A DNA stretch of 64,000 nucleotides, taken from Sphaeramia orbicularis. Taxonomy: Eukaryota > Chordata > Actinopteri > Kurtiformes > Apogonidae. The position numbers and the translations under genes are program-made. The stretch spans positions 15,254,290 to 15,318,289 of the forward strand of contig NC_043959.1 of the NCBI RefSeq assembly GCF_902148855.1, given 5' to 3'. Of the stretch, positions 10,454 to 20,100 are shown piece after piece (position 1 is the first letter of the stretch; every line of letters begins with the position of its first letter). Below the pieces are notes generated by a model. The model was not told where the DNA came from and did no database searches. It saw only the letters and a program-made list of their open reading frames with translations.

Positions 10454-11157
10454 CAGGGGTCTCAAACTCATTTTCTTTCAGCGGCCACATTCAGCCTGAT
10501 TTGATCTCAACTGGGCCGGTCCGGTAAAATAATAGCCGAATAACCTATAAATAATCATAACTCCAAATTTTTGTCTTTGTTTTAGCACAAAAAAAACCAT
10601 TAAATTATGAAAATACTTACTTTTATAAACTATCCAAACAAGAAAGATGTGAATAACCTGAAAAAAACTGAAATTTATTTTTTTTTAAAAAGTGCAATTT
10701 TAACAATATCATGCCTCAATTTATCATTTATACATGTGCATTATTATTGAATCTACAAAGACACCACACTTTTCTTTAGACATTTCAGGTTGTTCATATT
10801 TGTTCAGGTTAGTGACATTTTATAGTTTGTAAATGTAAATATTTTCATAATTTATTGTTATTTTTTGCACTAAAACAAAGACAAAAATTTGAAGTTGTCA
10901 TTATTTATAGACATAATGTAAAAAAAATTTCACATCAAACTGAGAAGAAGACATCGAGTCATTCTTTTTTGTAGGTGATTCTGCTGTTATTATTTGACTG
11001 TAGATCATATTGGTCTGTATGTGGAACCTGAACTAAAATGAGTTCCACAGCCTTGACTGTGGAATTTTTGCACTTGGCAAATTCATCCCACGGGCCGGAT
11101 TGGAACCTTTTGAACCGAGATGCATTTGGCCCCCGGGCCACATGTTTGAGAGCCCTG
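10454..11157. mobile_element. hAT MITE with perfect 8-bp target duplication
   Basis: The left end CAGGGGTCTCAAAC and right end GTTTGAGAGCCCTG are inverted copies with one difference. A perfect 8-bp duplication GGTTAGAG flanks it (10446-10453 and 11158-11165), diagnostic for hAT. The interior is AT-rich with inverted blocks such as GTCTTTGTTTTAGCAC (left) and its complement on the right (about 10870). No transposase. Fragments of the same family recur at about 21950, 26750, 27450, 32940, 34790-34990, 36700-37254, 49690 and 53929, often with the phrase GTCTGAATGTGGAACCTG, making it the commonest repeat here. Confidence 0.92.
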
Positions 11158-11424
11158 GGTTAGAGGGTTAGGCCCATGGGTTAGGGTCCACAGGTTGGAC
11201 TAGATATCACCGATGTCAGTCACAGCAAAAACCATGTCTGACTGTGGGTGAAACATGTGCTCATTTTTCCTGTGCTTCCAGTGGACGTTATTAACTCCAC
11301 CCACATCCTTAAAACATGACAGAAGTTAATGAGAGAAGAGACATAATGAAATCTGCAGATCAGTGACCTGGAGAGAAAAAAAAAAAAAGAAAAAAGAGAT
11401 GGAGATGGAAGGAAAAAAGGAAGG

Positions 11425-11790
11425 AAGGAGCAGACACACAGACAGACAGACGGACGGACAGACAGACACACACACACACACACACAGAAAGACAAACACA
11501 CACACACAGACAGAAAGACAGACACACACACACAGATAGACAGACACACACATACACAAACAGACACACACACAGAAAGACAAACACACACACACACACA
11601 CACAGAAAGACAGACACACACACACACACACACAGATAGACACACACAGAAAGACAAACACACACACACAGATAGACACACACACACAGAAAGACAGACA
11701 CATACACACAGAGAGACAGAAAGACAAAAACACAGACAGATAGACAGACACACACACACACACACACAGAAACACACACACACACACAGC
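11425..11790. repeat. CA/CAGA compound microsatellite
   Basis: About 365 bp of (CA)n with regularly spaced CAGAAAGACA and CAGATAGACA variants. All six frames give Cys/Val or Thr/His strings that are not genes. Confidence 0.93.
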
Positions 11791-11794
11791 CCAT

Positions 11795-12344
11795 GAACCT
11801 CTGAAAAATGTTGACAAAAGAAATGAAAACTTTTTAGAATATTAAATTTTAAATTCAACATCTAATGTCGACCAGTTCTTTTTTCATGGTTTAATAAAAT
11901 TTTGAATTTTTAAAAAAATGACAAACAGAATCTAAAGCCTGACTCTACATTTGTTCCTGTTTTCTGACTCTATTTAAACCAGTGGGGTCAGCTCTCATAC
12001 GTGTCTTTAGTTTTCATGTATTTCCTAAGTTTGGTCTAAATCATGTGTGTTCATTGGTCATTCTTGTGTCACATGACACTGTAGGTTTGGATTACATAAC
12101 AACACGACCACAACACGACCGCTCACACAAACCATGTGGCACTGACTCCATCCACATGTGCAAATTAAATCTGCAAACAAATAATTAGTCCAGTCAATGA
12201 GGACAATTAATGACGACGTCCTCTGAGACTGAATCTGCATATCTAATGAGCTCATTAGCATAACAGAGAGAGACGGAGCGGCGCCACCTCCACCACCAAT
12301 TAATCAGATGTTTAACCTCCAATGACCATGAGAACCAATGGGTG
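11795..12344. other. Gene-free sequence
   Basis: Mostly unique AT-rich DNA. The short homeobox-rich stretch at 12180-12310 (ATTAATGACG, CTAATGAGCTCATTAGC) contains a small palindrome TAATGAGCTCATTA. No exon recognised. Confidence 0.4.
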
Positions 12345-12690
12345 AAGAGTAGGGGTCCAGGATCAGGTCTGGACTTAAGGGGTTTAAGGATCAGGTCTGG
12401 ACTTAAGGGTTTTAAAGATCAGGTCTGGACTTAAGGAGTTTAAGGATCAGGTCTGGACTTAAGGGGTCCAGGATCGGGTCTGGACTTAAGGGTTTTAAGA
12501 ATCAGGTCTGGACTTAAGGGGTTTAAGGGTCAGGTCTGGACTTAAGGGGTTTAAGGATCAGGTGTGGACTTAAGGGGTTTAAGGATCAGGTGTGGAGTTA
12601 AGGGGTTTAAGGATGAGGTCTGGACTTAACAGGTTTAAGGATCAGGTGTGGACTTAAGGGGTTTAAGGATCAGGTCTGGACTTAGTGGAG
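12345..12690. repeat. 28-bp minisatellite
   Basis: About 12 copies of a 28-29-bp unit (GGATCAGGTCTGGACTTAAG plus GGGTTTAA). Confidence 0.93.
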
Positions 12691-12764
12691 ATAGATGGAT
12701 GAATACATACATTTATTTTTCACTCCTGAGGGTTAGGGTTAGTTAATAAATACAGTATATTTAG

Positions 12765-13280
12765 TGGATACTGTCTCCAATAACACCAGAAACGTCTACA
12801 GTAACACCAGAAATGTCTCCCATAACACCAGAAAAGTCTACAGTAACACCAGAAATGTCTCCCATAACACCAGAAAAGTCTACAGTAACACCAGAAATGT
12901 CTCCCATAACACCAGAAAAGTCTCCAATAACACCAGAAAAGTCTACAGTAACACCAGAAATGTCTCCCATAACACCAGAAAAGTCTCCAATAACACCAGA
13001 AAAGTCTACAGTAACACCAGAAATGTCTCCCAGAACACCAGAAAAGTCTCCAATAACACCAGAAATGTCTCCCATAACACCAGAAAAGTCTACAGTAACA
13101 CCAGAAATGTCTCCCATAACACCAGAAAAGTCTCCATTAACACCAGAAAAGTCTACAGTAACTCCAGAAAAGTCTCCAATAACACCAGAAGAGTCTCCAA
13201 TAACACCAGAAAAGTCTCCAATAACACCAGAAAAGTCTCCAATAACACCAGAAAAGTCTACAGTAACACCAGAAAAGTTG
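12765..13280. repeat. 21-bp minisatellite, stop-free in several frames
   Basis: About 24 tandem copies of a 21-bp unit ACACCAGAAATGTCTCCCAT plus A, with two variant cores (TCTCCAATA, TCTACAGTA). Because 21 is a multiple of 3 and the unit lacks stops in several frames, it produces open frames of 163-243 codons on both strands encoding 7-residue repeats. No start context, intron signal or known domain supports translation, so I call it a minisatellite. Confidence 0.92.
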
Positions 13281-13734
13281 CTAGATTTGTCACGAGACAC
13301 TTGACAAAAAATGTCGGCAAAAGGGTTTGAAAAGCTGCAAAATTTAGCAGTCAAAGTCTCCAAGTTGGCAAAACTGACCACCACGAGGTGATAATATGGG
13401 AAATGTAATTGGGTGTGCCGTGTCATGTTACCACATGACGTCAGTAAATGCCGAGTACTGATTGGCTGGACAGGCCCAGGTGACCTTCTCACGAGAAGTG
13501 TTATACAGTGAGATTTGGACTGCAGGACTATTCAGACAGAGAGGGCAGACGGGACTTATCCGCTGGGTTACGCCGGTCTAGAAACCGCTGAAACCAGAGG
13601 AAAGGCCGGCCCCCAGCCCTTGGTCCCACCCCAACAGCAGCAGTACTCACCCTGGTGTGGGCCAATGGACACTACCCTGTGGGCTGTCCATGCATTGGCA
13701 ACAGCTGTTTGGATTTTTTTCCTGGCACCGGTCC

Positions 13735-13885
13735 ACTGACCCACTGACTGATGGGCCCACTGACCCACTGACCAATGGCCCCATTGACCCACTGAACCAC
13801 TGACCCACTGACCGACAGGCCCACTGACCCACCGGCCCACTGGTCCACTGACCCTCTGACCCACTCACCCACTGACCCAGCGGTT
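13735..13885. repeat. CCACTGACC minisatellite
   Basis: About 150 bp of imperfect 8-10-bp units (CCCACTGA, GGCCCACT). The overlapping minus-strand open frames rich in Gly, Trp and Ser are artefacts of it. Confidence 0.88.
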
Positions 13886-14580
13886 GACCTCCCAGTCCTC
13901 CTGTTGACCAGTCCACCGCTGCCTTAAACCTCAGCTGAAGTCGGTTCCACACCAGCTGATCTAATGATCCTCATAAATGAAGTTATGAATTGACCTTCTG
14001 AGTGGAACCAGCGTTCCAGAATCTGCAGAAAATGAGATAATGAAGTGAGCCAGAAACAACAGGATGAAGAACGTGTCGGCCAACACGAGGGGAACGCCAG
14101 CGGAGGCCGGCGGAGGCTGTGATTGGCTGTTGGATGTGCTGCGGCCGTACCTCCGGCTGACGCGCTCATTAAGTGAAGGAACACTTCCCCTGGTTGGATC
14201 CATCATCATCAGGCCTTCATCTGCACATGCTCAGACCTCCACCGCCGCCGCCGCATCATGGATCATTTTTAATAATTTCACTTTATGTCGAGCCAACACT
14301 CCTTCCCAATAATTACATTTTCCCTCCTCGTCCGTATTTACCGAGCGCCGCCGTGCTTTATTTGCCTTCAGCGTTGAAGACTGAGCGAGGTCAAAGGTCA
14401 GAGGAGTGGCTGGCTAAACAGATCTGTTCATTAGCAAACAGCCGTTCACAACGTTCAGCCGCCGCATCCATCACACGGAAACGCTGAGAACAGCAGCGGC
14501 AGCAGCAGCGGAAGGGTGGGCAGGCAGGCAGGTGGGTGGGTGCCGAGGCGGAGGCCGGACAGAGACCACCGGCATGGACA
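13886..14580. other. Unique GC-richer sequence, possible regulatory DNA
   Basis: No repeat family seen. Landmarks include TTTAATAATTTCACTTTATG near 14269, CCCAATAATTACATTTTCC near 14305 and a CAG-rich patch at 14490-14510. Several short open frames exist, none with a recognisable domain. It may be a conserved non-coding block; untested. Confidence 0.3.
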
Positions 14581-14584
14581 AGGA

Positions 14585-14795
14585 CGCACAACAACACAAA
14601 AACACACAAAAACAGAAAAAACAAGGATAAACACACAAAAACACTCAAACACAAATGCACACAAAAATACACACACAAACACAGAAAAAACACAGATAAA
14701 CACAAAAACACACACAAAACAGAAAAAAACACAGATAAACACACAAAACACACAAAAACATACACAAATAAATACACACACAAAAACACACTAAT
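14585..14795. repeat. ACACAAAA microsatellite
   Basis: A-rich (ACACAAAAAC)n tract of about 210 bp. Confidence 0.9.
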
Positions 14796-14814
14796 TATTT
14801 ATTTTATTTTGTTG

Positions 14815-15440
14815 TTTGTCTTAAAACCCTTTTTCTTTTAAATTCATGGATTATATTTATTATCAAAAAACTTTTTCTTTTGTATTAATGATTTTGTTGA
14901 ATTATGATTAAAACCCTTTTTCTTTTATATTAATTGATTATATATAATCATTATTAAAACTCTTTTTCTTTTATTTCACTTGATTGTGTTTAATTATTGT
15001 TAAAACCCTTTTTCTTTTATATTAATTGATTGTATTTGATTATTATTAAACCCTTTTTCTTTTTTGTTAATTGACTATATTTAATTATTATCAAAACCCT
15101 TTTTGTTTTGTGTTAATGATTTTGTAGAATTATGATTAAAACCCTTTTTCTTTTGTATTAATTGATTATATGTAATCATTATTAAAACTCTTTCTTTTAT
15201 TTCACTTGATTGTAATTAATTATTATCAAAAGCCTTTTTCTTTTATATTAATTGATTATATTAAATTGTTTTTAAAACTCTTTTTCTTTTATATTAATTG
15301 ATAATATTTAATTATTATTAAAACCATTTTTCTTTTACATTAATTGATTATATCTAATTATTATTAAAACCCTTTTTCTTTTACATTAATTAATTATATT
15401 TGATTATTATTAAAACCCTTTTTCTTTTATTTTATTGGAT
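14815..15440. repeat. ~55-bp AT-rich minisatellite
   Basis: About 11 copies of a roughly 55-bp unit centred on TTAAAACCCTTTTTCTTTTA followed by TATTAATTGATTATATTTAA. Unit length and spacing vary a little. No coding content. Confidence 0.9.
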
Positions 15441-15514
15441 TCATCCACTTCTCACTGATACTAATGAATAAAGATAAAACCTTTTCCTTTCTATGGATGA
15501 TATTTGTCATATTT

Positions 15515-15640
15515 TTCGGTGTTTGGTGATTTAGTTCCTCCTGGTGGTCAGTGGTGGAACGGTCTTCTGTGTTTCTCTGTTGGTTCGGTGTTTGGTGGTT
15601 TAGTTCCCCCTGGTGGTCACTGGTGGAACTGTCTTCTATC
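15515..15640. repeat. Two-copy direct repeat, about 75 bp
   Basis: CGGTGTTTGGTGATTTAGTT and following sequence (CCTGGTGGTCA, GGTGGAAC) occurs at about 15518 and again at about 15593 with few differences. Confidence 0.8.
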
Positions 15641-15949
15641 TTCTTCTATTCAATCCTGTTTATCTGTAAATATTTGCAATTTTGGTGAGTTTCTTCTTTT
15701 TTTGTCTGTTTTTTTTCCTCCAGTTTCATCGTATGTGAAAAGTTCTGCTGATGAAGTCTTGGACTTTTCCTTCATTACATCCTAAAAAAACTTAAATTCA
15801 GTAGTTGTTCTGTCCAATAGTGTCACAAACACGTGGTTGAATATCAGACATAATTCAGTCTGTACTTATTTATGGAAGTTTATTTAATCACCACAGTGAT
15901 TTAAGAGATGAAGGGACCAGAGGAGAGAAGAGTGAACTACGGCAGTTAT

Positions 15950-15971
15950 GGGGGGGGGGGGGGGGGGGGGG
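15950..15971. repeat. Poly-G run of 22
   Basis: An uninterrupted run of 22 G in the + strand. Such runs can fold as G-quadruplex DNA and are also prone to length error in assemblies. Confidence 0.9.
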
Positions 15972-16012
15972 TATGGAAGCTTTTATCAGACCAGTGGGCA
16001 GGGGGTGGAGCT

Positions 16013-16300
16013 GAGATTAGATTAGATTAGATTAGATTAGATCAATTTAGACTAGATTAGATTAGTTTAGATTTTATTAGTTTAGATAAAATCAGTTTCG
16101 ACTGGATTAGATTAGATTAGATTAGATTAGATTAGATTAGATTAGATTAGATTAGATTAGATTAGATTAGATTAGATTAGATTACATCAGTTTAGACTGG
16201 ATTAGATTAGATTAGATTAGATCAGTTTAGACTGGATTAGATTAGATTAGATTAGATTAGATTAGATTAGATTAGATTAGATTAGATTAGATTAGTGTCT
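16013..16300. repeat. (ATTAG)n pentanucleotide array
   Basis: Nearly pure GATTA repeats with islands reading ATCAGTTTAGACTG; smaller remnants follow after the SINE (16766-16890). Confidence 0.94.
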
Positions 16301-16376
16301 GCCAGTAGACCAGTGGTGAGAGCTGTGGTCTATTGTATGGGAGGCATGAGTTCAAACCCCAGGCAGGTCAGTGACT
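16300..16376 (+). other. tRNA-like fragment next to the SINE
   Basis: The stretch AGACCAGTGGTGAGAGCTGT and, 29 bases on, GAGTTCAAACCCC resembles A-box and B-box spacing of a tRNA or SINE head. No cloverleaf was demonstrated, so it is more likely a second SINE head than a working tRNA gene. Confidence 0.35.
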
Positions 16377-16379
16377 TTT

Positions 16380-16768
16380 GGGCAACACGGTGGTGCAGTG
16401 GTTAGCACTCGTGCCTCACAGCAAGAAGGTCCTGGGTTCGATTCCAACACCTGTCGACAGGGGGTGGGACCTTTCTGTGTGCAGTTTGCATGTTCTCCCT
16501 GTGTCTGCGTGGGTTTCTCTCCAGGTACTCCGGCTTCCTCCCACAATCCAAAAAAAAAACACGCACTAATAGGTTAATTGGTTAATCTAAATTGCCCATA
16601 GGTGTGAATGTGAGAGTGATTGTTTGTCTCTATATGTCAGCCCTGCAATGAACTGACAACTTGTCCAGGGTGTAGCCTGCCTTCGCCCCTATGTAGCTGG
16701 GATAGGCTCCAAGCGACCCCCGTTACTTACCCTAGTGAGGATAAAGTGGGTTCAGAAAATGAATAAAG
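16380..16768 (+). mobile_element. tRNA-derived SINE, plus strand
   Basis: Same family as 7586-7974. Head GGGCAACACGGTGGTGCAGT, A box at 16391-16401, B box GGTTCGATTCC at 16435-16445, body landmarks GTTTGCATGTTCTCC and GGGATAGGCTCCAAGCG, and a tail ending AAAATGAATAAAG. It sits at the right flank of the ATTAG array about 0.4 kb upstream of the gtf2a2 promoter. Confidence 0.9.
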
Positions 16769-17019
16769 ATTAGATTAGATTACATTAGATCAGACTACAT
16801 TAAAATACAGTAGATTAGATTATGTTAGATTAGACTGGACTAGATTAGAATAGATTAGATTAGTTTTGATTATGTTAGATTAGATTTGTTTATATTAGGG
16901 TTGTCGAAATTAACGCATTTACGCGGATCAATCCATCATCATGATTAATTCTAACAATAATAATTAAAAAAAAAAAAAAAGATTTAATTTTTGGGTGTTT
17001 TTTCGTGTTTTATTGTGAA

Positions 17020-17184
17020 GCCGAGGCCGGAAGTCCCGTTCCGTTTCCGGTTTGTGGCTCCAGACACCGCCGACTTTGCCACTCAGCGCCCGTGTGCAGC
17101 GGAGGGAAAGCCGTTAGCTCCGTTAGCTGTATGAGCGGTGGGACAGTGGGATAGTTCCGCTCGGTTCTTCCTTGTGTTTCCACC
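17020..17184 (+). promoter_or_regulatory. gtf2a2: gtf2a2 core promoter and 5' leader
   Basis: GC-rich, TATA-less region just before the start codon. It carries an ETS/GABP-type CCGGAAGT at 17027-17034 and a second TTTCCGG in reverse sense at about 17044, both common in promoters of housekeeping transcription factors. The start site is not determinable; the leader runs to ATG 17185 with a good CACCATGG context. Confidence 0.6.
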
Positions 17185-20100
17185 ATGGCCTACCAGCTGT
17201 ACAGAAACACTACTCTGGGAAACAGCCTGCAGGAGAGTCTGGACGAGCTCATTCAGGTACAGTCTGCAGCTAGCTTATCTTAGCTTAGCTTAGCATAATG
17301 CTAACGACACCGATCGGTTTCAGGCTTCAGTAACCAGCTGTTTACCTGAGTTTAGTGGGGATATACAGACTACATAAAGTGACAGTCATCGGACTAAACA
17401 TCAACTCCACTGTTCATTCAACATCAGCAACAACTACATGGAGCGTGTTTTTATGTCCTGATGCTAACATCTTTAACTCAACAACATCTCTATATTCCAC
17501 GGGGACTTTAGCCTAGCCTAGCATGATGCTTACGGCACTAACCGGCTTCAGTACCCAGCTGTTTTCCTGGTTTTAGCGGCGATGTACAAACTACTGAAAC
17601 TGACACTGTAAGAAGCAGTAAACTCATCCAAGTAAAAGTAATCCAGGCCATTCCGTGTCGAAAATCAGCATAAGCAGAGGCTACATTTATGTTGTCGGTG
17701 CGTTCCCCGAATGCTAACGTATTTACATCCATAACATCTCTGCATTCCGCTGGGAGGTTAGCATAGCCTAGCATGATGCTATCGGCACTAACCGGTTTCA
17801 GGCTTCAGTAACCAGGTGTTGAGTCCAGTTTACAGGTGCTATACAGACTACAGAAGAACAGTCAAGTCACCGAAGTAAACCTTTAATACAGCTGTTTGTT
17901 CGGCAAAATTTGCACGAGTAAAGCCTAGATTTAGCATGTTGGTGCTAACATGTCTACCTTGTCTAACATTAAATTACAGTTAGTTGAACAGCGGATGATT
18001 CTATAATTACAGTTTACATTCTAAACCACACAGCAGGAGGACAGGATCTAAACTAAAAGGTTTAGATCAAGTACTAATGTGGAAATGAAGAACCCTGATC
18101 AGATCTGAAGACGACAGCCGCTCACTGTGGATGTTTGTGATAGTTTTTCCATATTTGTGTCCATGGATATGCATGATAAAGTGGGACAGAATGAAACCAA
18201 ACTGAGTTTGTATAACTAAAGCTTTTTTGAATGAGCTCATTCATGCAAATTTTTACTAAAATAGACAAGGCCTACATTTTGATTGTGCAGCCAGTGGTTG
18301 TTTTGTTCTCTTTATTCATTGAATGAAATGTAAAATACCAGGGGCCTCATGTACAAAGACTTGTGTGGATTTCATACGTAAACCTGGCATATGCTTAGAT
18401 CCAGAAAAGTCCGTACTAGCAAAACAATCCACATGAATAAAACTAAGCGTACACCCAAATCCAAGTTCACTTCCTTTATACATCCCAATCAACGTCAAAT
18501 TGACCGCGTATGTTGAAGTACCAGACTCCTTCCTCTCCATGCCCACATTTAAATATGCTAATTAGTATAAACGGGGCCTGCAGGTGGGATTCCCTCTGGG
18601 CTTCCCCTCTACATGATCACATGATGTCAAGGTGGACACGAAGCGGAGGATGAAACAGGACGGAAAAAGAGAAGAGGATGAACTCAGCCCATTTGAGCAG
18701 AGTCACTGATACTGTGGGTGACACTGGTCTAACAGGGGTGACTGGGATCATCCCCAAAGTAAATATATTTAGTATTAGTGTAAGTCACACATTAGTTCAT
18801 TCTACGGGTCATACAATAGTCTAATCACAGCCAAACTAGATAAAGGTTCATGTGTGATCATGTCAGAATATCAAAGAGGAAATCAAAGACTTTGACTCAT
18901 ATTCAATTACTCAAATTATTATTTTCCAGCAATGAGACAAAAGACAGTGAGATGCAGTATCAACCTCCTGTCACAGAGGCGTCCTGCTGCCTCCCCGGTG
19001 TTAGCCGATCCTCCGGTCCAACAGCCAGCTACAGATGCCCATCTGACCGGAATGGGTCTGTGCTCACCTGAGTCACAAGAGGACATCATGAGGACAATCA
19101 GTGTCAACAATGAACACCTGGACTGACTTATAAATGTTCCCACAGACATTAATCCTCCATTAAATGCATTTATAAACCAGGGAATTTTGTGTCCTTGTCT
19201 CTATATATTTGTTATTGGGCTGAATGTTCTCCCAGGCAGGATTGGCATTGATGGGTCCAGGGTTGGTCTGGTTCTGGTGGTGGATGTGCTGCTCTGACAG
19301 TAGGATGACGTGTTGGTGTGTTCATTGTTCATCTGTGTATCCTTGATGTGCACATCACTCTGTGGAATGACCTTTTCCACATCATTAACAGTTTCCCAGT
19401 GTCACCTCCAAGTGTTGCCAAAGGTTCCAAAGCACTAGAAATGTGCGTATGCCAGCTATGGAGTTGGAGTGGAGGTCAGCACATTTCCACGGTCATTCCA
19501 CTCTTTATACATCTGAATGTGATCGTGGAAAAGGACGTACGCCACGTTTTTGTGCGTGCGCAGGCTTTATACATGAGGCCCCTGGTCTGTTGTTGCTAAC
19601 ATCGGGGTGGGGTGGCCCTGGGTCCTGGGTCCTGGTCTAACGTGGCCGTGTGCTTTGTGTGTCCAGACTCAGCAGATCACGCCTCAGCTGGCCCTTCAGG
19701 TCCTCCTCCAGTTTGATAAAGCCATCAACACAGCACTCGCAAACCGAGTCCGCAACAGAGTCAACTTCAGGGTGAGTCCCCTCTGACCTCTACAGCTGTG
19801 AACACCCCATGGTCTGTAAACACCATGTTCACAGCTGCATTTCCATTGGTCACATGTGGATCCGTGGTAGAACCTCACTTCCTGTTTGACGTCTACATAA
19901 ACGTTGTGATCAGTCGTCTAAAACAGTGGAGTTGTGGTCTGTTTATGTCCCATCTGTCATCGCTCTTATCTACATATGTTTATAGTCTATACTTGTACTT
20001 CTAGTATTTTTATATTGTTAGTTTTTTACAGTATCTTTATGCCTCTGCTTTTTATTTTGTTGTCTTGACCAATGAAATTCCTGATTGTGGGATCAATAAA

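Noticed and set aside
11220-11861. Minus-strand open frame of 213 codons
   Set aside because: Runs through a CA/CAGA microsatellite; Cys/Val/Leu/Ser low complexity.
12761-13492. Minus-strand open frame of 243 codons (SGVxGDF repeats)
   Set aside because: Explained by a stop-free 21-bp minisatellite; frames equally open on the other strand.
16380-16577. Open frames of 60-68 codons across the SINEs
   Set aside because: They are translations of a tRNA-derived SINE, repeated at 7761-7976.
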